In this document: piece by piece, positions 51,816 to 63,393 of the stretch
Layout: every line of letters starts with the position of its first letter
Position numbering within the stretch: position 1 is the first letter of the stretch
Assembly: GCA_902523665.1 (NCBI GenBank)
Contig: CABZAD010000003.1
Span: 1-64,000, forward strand
Direction: 5' to 3'
Length of the DNA stretch: 64,000 nt
Origin: an uncultured Bacteroidota bacterium
GTDB taxonomy: Bacteria > Bacteroidota > Bacteroidia > Flavobacteriales > Flavobacteriaceae
Translations under genes and position numbers: made by a program
The notes under the pieces: model-generated
What the model saw: only the letters and a program-made list of their open reading frames with translations
The model's database searches: none
What the model was told of the DNA's origin: nothing

Positions 51816-54737
51816 TTAGAAGTTGAAAGTAAGTTTTCCTAAAACTCTTCTTCTAATTGTAGGTAGGTTTGGATATGTTTCATATGGTGTATCTGTGAGG
51901 TTAGTTGCAGAAACATCAAATCTAAGGTTTGGACTAAACCTGTAACCCACACTAGCATCAATTAAATTCTTAGCCTCTACCATTCCATTCCAGAAACCTT
52001 GAACTGATCTAAATTTGTCATCATGTTGGAATGAAATTGCAAAGTTAATGCCTGTTAATGGAGTATAATCGACTCCCATTCTATATTTCCATTTAGGAAC
52101 ATTTAAGTAGGAAGTGTTTAGAAGTCCATCATCATTGTCTTCTCCTGGAATCCACTCATTTTGGCTTAACCATGAAGCATTAGCCCATAATCTTACATCA
52201 GGATTAGCGAAGTAATCCATCGAAAAGTCAGCACCAAAGTGAGATCTCTTAGCATCACCATTAGTAATATAACCTGTTGTTATGTGAGTAATACCGTCCC
52301 CTTGAGGAACCATGTCAGATTCTACTGCACCAATTGCACTAAATAAAGGACCTAATTGTCCTACAAAACCTTGACCTCCTGCTTGAAATGCTCCATTAAT
52401 ACCACCTAGAGTTTGAGCTATTCCACCTGCAATAGCTGTTTGTAGAGCAGGGACACCTTGTGCGGCAAGTGCACCTGAAGCAACTACACTATATGGAAGT
52501 CCTAATTGAGCAGCAAGACCTTGATAAGTCTGAGTTGTAACGGCAGTTAAAGCTCCTGTGACATATGCAGTTGCATCAGCAGCAACAGCAGCTCCTAAAT
52601 CTCCTGGAATATCAGAACCTACTAACGCATAAGTATCACCTACAGCATTGAAGTTTGTAAAACCAATTGTTTCATAAGAGTATACATCTGCACTTAATTT
52701 AAGTTTACCTATTACACTTGTTACTCCAAACTCAATGTTCTCAACAGAGGTAAAAGCAGCTTTATTAGTATCTCTATTTCCTGTTGTCCTAGTAGGTTCA
52801 AAAGCGTCATATGGACTTAAAATCCCTGAACCACCAGATGGACCACCATACTGTGCAATCCATGGTGATAAAAGTGGTTGAAGTGTTGGCGCTTGAGCAA
52901 ATAAACCAGCCCACGATGCAGATGCAACAGATCCATAAGGAATAGCAAGCGGAAGCCCACTTCCAGCAGCACTCACAGGTATATCAACTGGAAGTCCAGC
53001 AAGATCAATTACTTGAGTTGAAGGATCGCCAAATCTTTGAGCGTTTGCTTGTCCCGTAAGCCAGGCATCTAGAATCCCAGGCGCTTGAACAGCGACAGGA
53101 AAGTCAATATATTGTTGTAGAGCTGTTGGACCAGATAATGCTTTGTTGTATGCAAACCTCCAAGTTGTATTTTCAGATGGTTTATAAACTAGAGCAACTC
53201 TAGGAGCAAATTCACCAGTACTTATAATGTTAATATGGTCATATCTTCCAGCTAAAACTAAATCAACTTTTTCTGACATCTTAAGTAAACCTTGCCCATA
53301 GAAACCATTAATAGTATACTTATCGTTGTCATCATTTCTTCCATAAAGTGTATATTCAGAATCAGAAGCTGTATCTCTATAATCCCAACCTGCAGTCCAC
53401 TCTGAATCAAATAAAAAAGGTAAATCAAAGTTATATTGAAGCTGAGCTTCAACAGATGTTCTCTTTGCTACTTGCCTATAACCTGATCCATAAAGAAATG
53501 TAGGGTTATCCTCTTGACCTCCATCATTGTGATCAACAAATGCTTGTGCATACCAATTACCAATAGTTGCCTGAGCTTGACCCCAATATGTAGTACCATC
53601 TGTATAACCAATTCCTAAGTCTTGCCAAAATAAACCACTACCACTATTAAGTCCTGCGCTCACTGTATAATTTGAATCATCGCTTGGTCTCCACTCTAAG
53701 GTAGTATTTGCAGTTAAATTGCTGTATTCATCTATGATTGCATTTTCATTATTACTGAAGTCCAAAAGAATAGGTCCACCAGGCGATAATCCTGGGTCTA
53801 CGTATTTATTAGTAATTATAGGTTGACGGATTATTCTATTTATTGTTATTCCAGCTGCTGTAAGTTCTGACTCATCTTCATAAGTAAAATCTGTACCCGA
53901 GCTTAAAGTAGCATTAATTTTCCAACCAAAAGTTTTGTCATTATTTGCTCTAGCAATTCTAAATTCTGAACCAAATGTGTCCATCTCACCACCCCAAACT
54001 GATACAGAGTTACCTTGATAATCTATTGGACTCTTAGTTCTAAAGTGAATAACACCTGAGGTAACGCCAGGCCCATAAAGAACACCTGCAGCTCCTCTTA
54101 CTACTTCAACTGTAGCAAGATCTAAATTTGAAAGACCTTGTTGGAAACTAAAATAGGTTCCAGCAGCAGGAGTTGTAAGAAACCTGTTGTCTTGCATTAT
54201 AAATGTTGAGGTACCAAATGTTCCTGATCCCGCTCTCATTTCGAAATTCAAGGAATTTGCACTTTGTTGTTGGATTTGAACTCCAGGTACATTAGTAAGA
54301 ATTCTTGCAGGATCGGCAACGGCAGAAGAATTTTCAATTTCTCTAGTTGAAATTACACTAACAGATGCTGGAGCTTCAAGTGCTTTTTGAGCACGTCTTG
54401 AAGCAGAAATAACTATTTCCTCAAGGTTTTGTCCTGCGGAAAGCATTACATTAATATCTTGATTAGCAGAGGTAACTAAAACTCTTTCAGCAGAGTAACC
54501 AACATAACTAATCACTATTGTTAAGGGAAATTCTTGACTAGTATTAAAGGAAAAATTTCCATCAAAGTCAGTTACAGTCCCAACATTAGTTCCATCTATG
54601 ATTACATTTACTCCAGGAATAGCACTCATACTGTCTGAGTCACTTACAGATCCAGAAATTTGAGTTTGAGAGTAAACACCACCAAATAGAAGTACAGCCA
54701 TAAAGGCTAAATAATACTTATTTAAAATATTTTTCAT
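51816..54737 (-). CDS. TonB-dependent receptor with carboxypeptidase-regulatory-like domain and Ala/Gly-rich loop insertions
   Basis: ISGSVSDSDSMSAIPGVNVIIDGTNVGTVTDFDGNFSF; plug ARILTNVPGVQIQQQSANSLNFEMRAGSG; barrel C-terminus RRRVLGKLTFNF. Confidence 0.93.
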   Translation of the reverse strand: MKNILNKYYLAFMAVLLFGGVYSQTQISGSVSDSDSMSAIPGVNVIIDGTNVGTVTDFDGNFSFNTSQEFPLTIVISYVGYSAERVLVTSANQDINVMLSAGQNLEEIVISASRRAQKALEAPASVSVISTREIENSSAVADPARILTNVPGVQIQQQSANSLNFEMRAGSGTFGTSTFIMQDNRFLTTPAAGTYFSFQQGLSNLDLATVEVVRGAAGVLYGPGVTSGVIHFRTKSPIDYQGNSVSVWGGEMDTFGSEFRIARANNDKTFGWKINATLSSGTDFTYEDESELTAAGITINRIIRQPIITNKYVDPGLSPGGPILLDFSNNENAIIDEYSNLTANTTLEWRPSDDSNYTVSAGLNSGSGLFWQDLGIGYTDGTTYWGQAQATIGNWYAQAFVDHNDGGQEDNPTFLYGSGYRQVAKRTSVEAQLQYNFDLPFLFDSEWTAGWDYRDTASDSEYTLYGRNDDNDKYTINGFYGQGLLKMSEKVDLVLAGRYDHINIISTGEFAPRVALVYKPSENTTWRFAYNKALSGPTALQQYIDFPVAVQAPGILDAWLTGQANAQRFGDPSTQVIDLAGLPVDIPVSAAGSGLPLAIPYGSVASASWAGLFAQAPTLQPLLSPWIAQYGGPSGGSGILSPYDAFEPTRTTGNRDTNKAAFTSVENIEFGVTSVIGKLKLSADVYSYETIGFTNFNAVGDTYALVGSDIPGDLGAAVAADATAYVTGALTAVTTQTYQGLAAQLGLPYSVVASGALAAQGVPALQTAIAGGIAQTLGGINGAFQAGGQGFVGQLGPLFSAIGAVESDMVPQGDGITHITTGYITNGDAKRSHFGADFSMDYFANPDVRLWANASWLSQNEWIPGEDNDDGLLNTSYLNVPKWKYRMGVDYTPLTGINFAISFQHDDKFRSVQGFWNGMVEAKNLIDASVGYRFSPNLRFDVSATNLTDTPYETYPNLPTIRRRVLGKLTFNF

Positions 54738-54944
54738 ATCAATTAGGTTTTGTTATACAAAAGTTTAATTTTTAGCATAACTAGTTTATTTGTTTAAGAC
54801 AAGTACAGGTCATGGAAGTCTATGGTTTTTAATAAGTTCCACTACTATAGATTATCTGATTTAACGTTGAAGTTAATATAATTTTTTGCATCTCACAAAT
54901 AGAATACTTCAGATGCCTTATTTTTTAGAAACAAAGACACAAGC

Positions 54945-56711
54945 TTAAAAGCTTTCTTCAAAGATAATCTCCTTATCTGCTTCGTGCCATTTTAAGTAAT
55001 TTTTAGAGTATATATCTTCTATTTCCCCTCTTTTTAATTTTTGAGTTGGACCAATTATTCCATTCTCTTGAGTCCATTCGTCTTTTACTACAATAAAAGT
55101 TGATACTTTTTGGTAATTCATTAGTTCTTTATTCATACTAATTAGTTTATTTGATAGAAGATTAGACAACTTATCTTTAGATATGGATTTTCCAATGTCT
55201 GATAATTGAATCAAACATAATGGTTGAGCAATTCCTCTTCCCACTATACAGGATTCCTCAATTTCATTTATGTCTCCAATCATTTCCTCAAGGACAACAG
55301 GCTCTATAAATTTTCCTTTTGAAGTTTTAAAACTATCGGTTACTCTTCCAGTTATGTATAAATAATTATCATTGTCAAGATAACCTTTGTCTCCAGTATG
55401 TAACCATCCATCTTTTAAGGCCCTATCCGACATCTCTTTGTTTTTGTAATATCCAGACATTATTACAGGACCCTTTGTTAGAATTTCTCCTGTCTCATCA
55501 TCAATTTTCAGCTCTATACCTTTATGAGTAATACCCACAGATCCTGTTTTTTCAATATTTTTACCATCCACAGCAGTACATATTACACAGTTTTCAGTCA
55601 TTCCATAACCATTAGTAATATAAATTCCAATACTTCTAAACCATTCAATAAGGGATACTTGAATTGGAGCAGCTCCAGACACAGTCTGCCTGATTTTTCC
55701 AAATCCTAAACCTTTTCTAATTAATTTTTTTAATAATGATGATATTATAGGTATGCTTAATAAAGTATTTAATCTTTTTTGAGGAAATTTAGATAAAACA
55801 CCGAGTTGAAGCTTCGTCCAAACTCTTGGAGCAGCTGCAAAAACATGAGGTTGAATTTCCTTTAAATTTTTACCAAATGTGTCAATTGATTCAACAAATG
55901 ATATTGTACCTCCATAAGTAAAACATACCCATTCAACTACAACCCTCTCAAATATATGATTTAGAGGTAGATATGAAATAAAATTATTATTACCATCATG
56001 TCTAATACCAAGAGGATTGTCAGGTTCTGATAGTACACTTTTTATGCCATCAATTGACATATATTTTAGCATAACCCCTTTTGAGTTTCCCGTTGTGCCG
56101 GAAGTAAATATTATTGTCCATAATTCAGATAAACTTGGTTTGTGAGGATTTTGAATTGGGTCATGACTATTAATAAATTTTTCCCACTCAAAACCTACTG
56201 TAACATTTGAACAACCATCATATTGTGGGTACTTAATTATTGGTAATTTTTTAGGTATACTATCTTTGATTTTATCCCATGTTTCAATTTTACCTATAAA
56301 TAGAGCATCTACATCACCGTAATCTAACAAATGTGCAAGTTCCTCTCCATTTAATGAAGGAAAAAATGGAACAGATATGTAACCTGCCATTACAATTGCA
56401 AGATCAGATATTACCCACTCTCTACAATTTTTTGAGTATATTCCAATGTGTGCATTTTCCCTTAATTTAAGAGATTTTAATCCAGTAGCAAGCTTTCTTG
56501 CCATTACCCCAACTTCACCCCATGTGTATTCCTCCCATTTATCTCCAAAAGGCTGTCTCAATAGTGGTTTGTCTTTATTCTTTTTCTCCCACTCATAGAA
56601 TTTAAATTCATATTGTTCTTTATTATCTATCATAATTGTCTGGTTTTTGTTAGTTTGATTTTTTAAATATATGAGAATATTTTCATCTAAGAAAAATATA
56701 TAAAGTATCAT
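54945..56711 (-). CDS. Long-chain acyl-CoA synthetase / AMP-binding enzyme
   Basis: LWTIIFTSGTTGNSKGVML (P-loop), GYGMTENC, GWLHTGDKGYLDNDNYLYITGRVTDSFKTSKGKFIEP; true start likely internal (MIDNKEQYEFKFYEWEKK). Confidence 0.95.
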   Translation of the reverse strand: MILYIFFLDENILIYLKNQTNKNQTIMIDNKEQYEFKFYEWEKKNKDKPLLRQPFGDKWEEYTWGEVGVMARKLATGLKSLKLRENAHIGIYSKNCREWVISDLAIVMAGYISVPFFPSLNGEELAHLLDYGDVDALFIGKIETWDKIKDSIPKKLPIIKYPQYDGCSNVTVGFEWEKFINSHDPIQNPHKPSLSELWTIIFTSGTTGNSKGVMLKYMSIDGIKSVLSEPDNPLGIRHDGNNNFISYLPLNHIFERVVVEWVCFTYGGTISFVESIDTFGKNLKEIQPHVFAAAPRVWTKLQLGVLSKFPQKRLNTLLSIPIISSLLKKLIRKGLGFGKIRQTVSGAAPIQVSLIEWFRSIGIYITNGYGMTENCVICTAVDGKNIEKTGSVGITHKGIELKIDDETGEILTKGPVIMSGYYKNKEMSDRALKDGWLHTGDKGYLDNDNYLYITGRVTDSFKTSKGKFIEPVVLEEMIGDINEIEESCIVGRGIAQPLCLIQLSDIGKSISKDKLSNLLSNKLISMNKELMNYQKVSTFIVVKDEWTQENGIIGPTQKLKRGEIEDIYSKNYLKWHEADKEIIFEESF

Positions 56712-56788
56712 TATAATACCAGAAAATAGATTAATACATTTATTTATAGATTTACATATAAACTAGGAATCTTATAAAACGTAAAATA

Positions 56789-57262
56789 ATGGAAAAACCT
56801 TACTCAACTGAAATAAATAATCTTGAGGACTTAAAAAAATATCTTGGTAAAGATCTTGGTATTTCAAATTGGTTTGAAATGTCTCAAGATAAGGTTAACT
56901 TATTTGCCGATCTAACACATGATGACCAGTGGATTCATATAGATTCAGAAAAAGCTGTGAAGTATTCTCCATATAAAAAAACCATTGCTCATGGTTTTCT
57001 TGTATTATCCTTCGCAACTAAAATAGTTTCTCAGACTGTTAAAATAAACAATATTGCTTTGGCTGTAAACTATGGACTTAATAAAGTTAGGTTTCCTAAT
57101 GCAACTCCAGCAAACTCAAAATTTCGTGGTAAAGTCTCGTTAATTAATCTTGAAGATTTAGAGGGGGGATTAAAATTTACTCTAAAAATTATAATTGAAG
57201 TTGATGGTGAAATAAAACCTGTTTGTGTAGCAGAAACAATTTTTTTGGTTTATAAAGCTTAA
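56789..57262 (+). CDS. MaoC-family (R)-specific enoyl-CoA hydratase-like protein
   Basis: FADLTHDDQWIHIDSEKA, KKTIAHGFLVLSFATKIV hotdog-fold hydratase motif. Confidence 0.92.
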   Translation: MEKPYSTEINNLEDLKKYLGKDLGISNWFEMSQDKVNLFADLTHDDQWIHIDSEKAVKYSPYKKTIAHGFLVLSFATKIVSQTVKINNIALAVNYGLNKVRFPNATPANSKFRGKVSLINLEDLEGGLKFTLKIIIEVDGEIKPVCVAETIFLVYKA

Positions 57263-57361
57263 GTTAAATTGTATATTTTCTACTTTTCTTTTTCCAAAAT
57301 ATATCTTAATAAATTATCAAAATTGAACGCCTATTAACTTTTAAATTTTAATCCAAGAACA

Positions 57362-57369
57362 TATATTTG
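57362..57369 (+). promoter_or_regulatory. Putative -7 promoter element upstream of atpD
   Basis: TATATTTG fits TAnnTTTG; no clear -33 seen. Confidence 0.35.
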
Positions 57370-57385
57370 CAGTTTAATTTTATAA

Positions 57386-58909
<1,524 letters not shown>

Positions 58910-58911
58910 TA

Positions 58912-59187
58912 ATGTATCTAGAAATAATCTCACCAGAAAAAACATTATTTAAAGGACAGGTTGAGTCTGTTCTTTTTCCAGGGACATATGGTGACTTCCA
59001 GGTTCTTAATAATCATGCACCAATTGTATCTACACTCAAAAAAGGTAAGGTTAAAATTTTAGGCAACATTTCTATTGATAAGGATGTCATAGATAAATTT
59101 GAATATAATGAGAATGTGACAACACTTGATATTGAGTCTGGTACTGTAGAAATGAATAACAATCAAGTTACTTTATTAGTCGATTAA
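58912..59187 (+). CDS. atpC: ATP synthase F1 epsilon subunit
   Basis: MYLEIISPEKTLFKGQVESVLFPGTYGDFQVLNNHAPIVSTL. Confidence 0.96.
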   Translation: MYLEIISPEKTLFKGQVESVLFPGTYGDFQVLNNHAPIVSTLKKGKVKILGNISIDKDVIDKFEYNENVTTLDIESGTVEMNNNQVTLLVD

Positions 59188-59614
59188 GGCATTTAATTAT
59201 TAAATCCATTTCCCATCCTTTCTGAATTAGGCTTCTAATTATCTTATTTTTAACTTCATCTGAAGTATCATCTTGTTGTATTTGCTTCTCACAAATTTTA
59301 TATAACTTATTTTCATAGTCTTCCTCAGTAATTTGTTTTAATGCATTGTTAATATTCCACTCGGAAATATTTTTCGACTTTAACTTCATTTTAATTTTAT
59401 TGCGCCCCCAGCTGTTATAGTTATATTTACCTCTAACAAATGCTTCAGAGTATCTTGTTTCTGATAAAAAATTTTCATCAATTAAATAACAGATATACTC
59501 ATCTAATTGATTACCAAATATTCCAAGTTTATTAAGTTTATTCTTAACATCAAAGTGACATCTTTCTTGATATGCACAATAATGTTCTATTTTATTTTTT
59601 ACTGAAGACTCCAT
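59168..59614 (-). CDS. recX: Regulatory protein RecX
   Basis: YCAYQERCHFDVKNKLNKLG, YICYLIDENFLSETRYSEAFVRGKYNYNSWGRNKIKMKLK. Confidence 0.92.
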   Translation of the reverse strand: MESSVKNKIEHYCAYQERCHFDVKNKLNKLGIFGNQLDEYICYLIDENFLSETRYSEAFVRGKYNYNSWGRNKIKMKLKSKNISEWNINNALKQITEEDYENKLYKICEKQIQQDDTSDEVKNKIIRSLIQKGWEMDLIIKCLNRLIK

Positions 59615-59627
59615 GGTTTAATATAAA

Positions 59628-59658
59628 AAAAACCGCTTAGAATTTCTAAACGGTTTTT
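59628..59658 (-). terminator. Rho-independent terminator after rng
   Basis: AAAAACCGcTTAG-aattt-CTAAaCGGTTTTT stem, followed on minus strand by a T-run. Confidence 0.75.
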
Positions 59659-59666
59659 AGTAATTT

Positions 59667-61217
59667 TTATTTCAAAATTTTAGATCTATTGTTTGTTAAA
59701 TTATATTGAAGATACAAGTATGAGTCTCTTGGAATAACTTTAATTATTCGTTTGTACTGAAAGCTCCACTTATTTTTTAATGAAAATAGACCCTTATCTA
59801 TATACGCTGCTACAAATGGATGAACATGTATGTATATTGCTCCGCTTTTGTAACGCGAATTCTTAACAATCCTGTTAAGTTCTGTGTTAATTTTGTCAAC
59901 AAGTAAAATAGGTGCTTCCACTTCTAATTCTTTATTTGGATTAGCCTCTTTTGTTTTAATATTCATTTCAGGCCTTATCCTTTGCCTTGTAATCTGAATC
60001 AATCCAAATTTACTTGGTGGAAGAATCTTGTGCTTTGTTCTGTCTTTTGCCATTTCTGCACAAAAGTGATCAAATAACTTTTTTCTGTTTTCTCTTTTAG
60101 TTAAATCTATAAAATCTACAACTATAATTCCTCCCATATCCCTGAGTCTTAATTGTCTCGCAATTTCAGCAGATGCAATTAGATTAACTTCCATGGCAGT
60201 CTCTTCTTGTGTTTTTGATTTATTAGATCTGTTTCCACTATTTACATCAATAACGTGAAGAGCTTCTGTGTGTTCTATAATTAGATATGCTCCTTTTTGC
60301 ATAGAGACTGTTCTTCCAAATGAAGATTTTATTTGCCTCTCGATTCCATATTTTTCAAAAATTGGAGTTACCCCTTTATATAGTTTAACGATTGATGATT
60401 TTCCTGGAGCAATTAGCTTAATATATTCTTTAATCTCGCTATGTAAATTGATATCATCAAGATAAATGTTTGAGAACGAATCATCAAATACATCTCTTAG
60501 TTTTGATGTTGTTCTATTTATCTCTCCCAAGATTTTTGTTGGATATGAATTAGACTTACTGAAATTTATACATAGTCTTTTCCATCTCAAAATTAAATCT
60601 TTAAGATCTCCCTCTAGCTCGCTTACGGATTTATTTTTTGCTACTGTTCGAATTATTATTCCAAAACCTTTTGGTTTAATATTCTTAACTAAGGTCTTTA
60701 GCCTTTTCTTTTCATCCTGACTTTTAATTTTTTGTGAAATTGAGATTCTTTCGGAAAAGGGAATCAAAACCATATACCTACCTGCTAATGAAATTTCAGA
60801 GCTTAATCTTGGCCCCTTAGTAGATATAGGCTCTTTTATTATTTGTACTAAAGTTGTTTGTTGTACTTTTAAACAATCTTTAATTTGACCATTTTTTGGT
60901 ATATCCTTCTCAAAATCAAATTTGCTAAATGAAAAAGATTTTACCTTTTTCGAGTCAATTTGATCTACAAATTTTGATAATGACAAAAGTTTTGGTCCTA
61001 AGTCATGATAGTGAAGAAATCCATCCTTTTCATGTCCTACATTTACAAATGCAGCATTCAATCCAGGTATGGTTTTCCTTATTTTAGTAACAAAAATATC
61101 ACCTACAGAAAATTTGTTTTTACCTACTTCTTTGTCTAGCTCAATAAGTCTTCCTTCATTAAGCATTGCAAAATCAACAGCATTTGAATTTGATCTTATA
61201 ATCAATTCTTTTTTCAC
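59667..61217 (-). CDS. rng: Ribonuclease E/G family protein
   Basis: GLNAAFVNVGHEKDGFLHYHDL (S1), GGIIVVDFIDLTKRENRKKLFDHF, KFGLIQITRQRIRP. Confidence 0.95.
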   Translation of the reverse strand: MKKELIIRSNSNAVDFAMLNEGRLIELDKEVGKNKFSVGDIFVTKIRKTIPGLNAAFVNVGHEKDGFLHYHDLGPKLLSLSKFVDQIDSKKVKSFSFSKFDFEKDIPKNGQIKDCLKVQQTTLVQIIKEPISTKGPRLSSEISLAGRYMVLIPFSERISISQKIKSQDEKKRLKTLVKNIKPKGFGIIIRTVAKNKSVSELEGDLKDLILRWKRLCINFSKSNSYPTKILGEINRTTSKLRDVFDDSFSNIYLDDINLHSEIKEYIKLIAPGKSSIVKLYKGVTPIFEKYGIERQIKSSFGRTVSMQKGAYLIIEHTEALHVIDVNSGNRSNKSKTQEETAMEVNLIASAEIARQLRLRDMGGIIVVDFIDLTKRENRKKLFDHFCAEMAKDRTKHKILPPSKFGLIQITRQRIRPEMNIKTKEANPNKELEVEAPILLVDKINTELNRIVKNSRYKSGAIYIHVHPFVAAYIDKGLFSLKNKWSFQYKRIIKVIPRDSYLYLQYNLTNNRSKILK

Positions 61218-61335
61218 TGTTATAAGTATTATTTCTACTCATTGGTAGAAAGGTTAAACATTTTTCAATAATTATATAACTTTCGTTATAACATATTTCA
61301 AAGAACTTGGGATGTTTAAAGTGTAGTCCCTAACA

Positions 61336-61425
61336 CTATTTCTTTTTGTGACGGTTAGCTCTTGCCCTTTTTTTTCTTTTGTGAGTAGCAACCTTATGTC
61401 TTTTTCTTTTTTTACCGCTAGGCAT
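61336..61425 (-). CDS. 29-aa highly basic protein, possible Bacteroidota-specific ribosomal protein
   Basis: Own translation, not in ORF track: MPSGKKRKRHKVATHKRKKRARANRHKKK*; between HU and rng on the same strand. Confidence 0.8.
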   Translation of the reverse strand: MPSGKKRKRHKVATHKRKKRARANRHKKK

Positions 61426-61442
61426 AAATATCCTATTTAAAA

Positions 61443-61778
61443 TTAGCTAACTGGAACATGCTGTTTCACAGATTTGACAAAATTTTTAGAAGGTTTAAAT
61501 GCTGGTATATTATGAGCTGGAATAATAACAGCAGTGTTTTGTGAAATATTTCTACCTGTTTTTTCAGCTCTAGTCTTGATAATAAAACTTCCAAAACCTC
61601 TTAGATAAACATTATTATTATCTTGAAGAGAGCTTTTAATTTCATCCATAAATTTTTCAGCGATCATTTGAACATCGGTTTTATCCATTCCTGTTTGATC
61701 CGATATATTTTTTACAATATCTGCCTTTGTCATTTTTTCTGTTATATTGATTAAACAATTAGCTTTTAAGGCTAGCAA
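61443..61778 (-). CDS. HU/IHF-family DNA-binding protein
   Basis: TKADIVKNISDQTGMDKTDVQMIAEKFMDEIKSSLQDNNNVYLRGFGSFIIKTRAEKTGRN; start likely at the internal Met of MTKADIV. Confidence 0.95.
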   Translation of the reverse strand: MLALKANCLINITEKMTKADIVKNISDQTGMDKTDVQMIAEKFMDEIKSSLQDNNNVYLRGFGSFIIKTRAEKTGRNISQNTAVIIPAHNIPAFKPSKNFVKSVKQHVPVS

Positions 61779-61844
61779 ATATATAAATTTATATTTTAAA
61801 TTAGTGATTAAGTAATATATTATTAGTTAGATTTAAATTGTAAG

Positions 61845-62885
61845 ATGCCTTTGGAAAACCAATTACTGAAATGGTATTCAATCAATAAAAGAGATTTGCC
61901 TTGGAGAAAAAATAATGATCCTTACAGTGTTTGGATTTCAGAAATAATTCTTCAGCAAACAAGAGTTTCTAGTGGAATCCAGTATTATAAAAACTTTATG
62001 GAGAGGTTTCCAAATATTGAAAAACTTTCAACATCTGAGGAAAGCCATGTCCTTAAGGCTTGGCAAGGCTTAGGTTATTATAATAGAGCTATAAATCTTC
62101 ACAAAACTTCGAAAGAAATCATTAATAATCTTAATGGTAAATTTCCATCAACATATAGAGATTTAATTAAGTTAAAGGGAGTTGGTGATTATACTGCTAG
62201 CGCTATATCCTCTATTTGTTTTAATGAATTTAATCCGGTTGTTGATGGAAATGTAATGAGATTTTTAACAAGATATAATGGAATAAAGGAGCCAATTGGT
62301 TCTAAAAAAACTCAAAATAAAGTAAAAGAGATTGGAAAAATATTAATTAACAAGACAAATAGTCCAGGAGACTTTAATCAAGCTATGATGGAATTCGGTG
62401 CATTAATATGCACTCCTTTTCCTGATTGTGATTCATGCATTTTCAATTCAAAATGTAAAGCATACAGAAAAAATATTGTAGGAAAGCTTCCATTTAAATT
62501 AAAAAAGAAAAAAGCAAGGAAAAGGTTCTTTAACTATATAGTTTTAGTTGACCCAAAAAATAAAACTATTATTGAAAAACGTATTAAAAAAGATATTTGG
62601 TTTAAACTTGATCAGTTTCCATTAATCGAAACTAATTATAAAGTTGATAATATCAAGAAAATATCTAGCTTCAAAAAATTTATTAATTCTCAAAATACTT
62701 TAATTAAAACCAATGCATTTTCGAAATATAATACTAAACATGTTTTATCACATCAAGTTTTATATATTTCATTTTATATCTTTAAAACAGAAAAAGATAT
62801 TCCTCTAGGTATTGATTTATCTGGATTAAGCAAATATAACTTCCCTGTTCCTATAAATAATTTTATTAATAAGAAATTATTCTAG
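61845..62885 (+). CDS. mutY: A/G-specific adenine glycosylase
   Basis: LPWRKNNDPYSVWISEIILQQTRV, LKGVGDYTASAISSICFN (HhH), CTPFPDCDSCIFNSKC (4Fe-4S). Confidence 0.97.
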   Translation: MPLENQLLKWYSINKRDLPWRKNNDPYSVWISEIILQQTRVSSGIQYYKNFMERFPNIEKLSTSEESHVLKAWQGLGYYNRAINLHKTSKEIINNLNGKFPSTYRDLIKLKGVGDYTASAISSICFNEFNPVVDGNVMRFLTRYNGIKEPIGSKKTQNKVKEIGKILINKTNSPGDFNQAMMEFGALICTPFPDCDSCIFNSKCKAYRKNIVGKLPFKLKKKKARKRFFNYIVLVDPKNKTIIEKRIKKDIWFKLDQFPLIETNYKVDNIKKISSFKKFINSQNTLIKTNAFSKYNTKHVLSHQVLYISFYIFKTEKDIPLGIDLSGLSKYNFPVPINNFINKKLF

Positions 62886-62891
62886 GTACTC

Positions 62892-62899
62892 TATTTTTG
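62892..62899 (+). promoter_or_regulatory. Putative -7 promoter element upstream of ssb
   Basis: TATTTTTG fits TAnnTTTG 24 bp before the start codon; no clear -33. Confidence 0.3.
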
Positions 62900-62923
62900 T
62901 ATATTAGCAGTATATAAGTATAT

Positions 62924-63349
62924 ATGAGCGGATCTCTCAATAAGGTTATGTTAATTGGACATTTAGGTGATGACGTTAAAATTAAGCACTTTGATAATGG
63001 AGGATGTATTGCAAGATTTCCCTTAGCTACTAATGAAACATATACTAACAAGTCAACTAACGAAAAAGTAACAAATACGGATTGGCATAATGTTGTACTT
63101 AGAAATAAAGCAGCAGAAATCTGTGAAAAATATTTATCGAAAGGAGACAAGGTATATTTAGAGGGGAAACTTAGAACAAGAAAATGGCAAGGAGATGACG
63201 GTGCTGATAGGTATACCACTGAGGTAAATGTTGATGAATTTACATTTCTGTCAACAAAAAAAGAGCCCTCTGTCAATGTTGAATCTAATCCACCAGCATC
63301 TACAAATAATCAGGCAAGTGATCAGACTGAAGATGATTTACCATTCTAG
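62924..63349 (+). CDS. ssb: Single-stranded DNA-binding protein
   Basis: LNKVMLIGHLGDDVKIK, TDWHNVVLRNKAAEICEKYLSKGDKVYLEGKLRTRKWQ, acidic tip DDLPF. Confidence 0.97.
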   Translation: MSGSLNKVMLIGHLGDDVKIKHFDNGGCIARFPLATNETYTNKSTNEKVTNTDWHNVVLRNKAAEICEKYLSKGDKVYLEGKLRTRKWQGDDGADRYTTEVNVDEFTFLSTKKEPSVNVESNPPASTNNQASDQTEDDLPF

Positions 63350-63393
63350 AATAATTTCTGAACTCACACTTATAAATTAAATACTAGAATTCG

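Noticed and set aside
62866-63276. Minus-strand 136-aa ORF
   Set aside because: Antisense to ssb, which is unambiguous including its DDLPF tip
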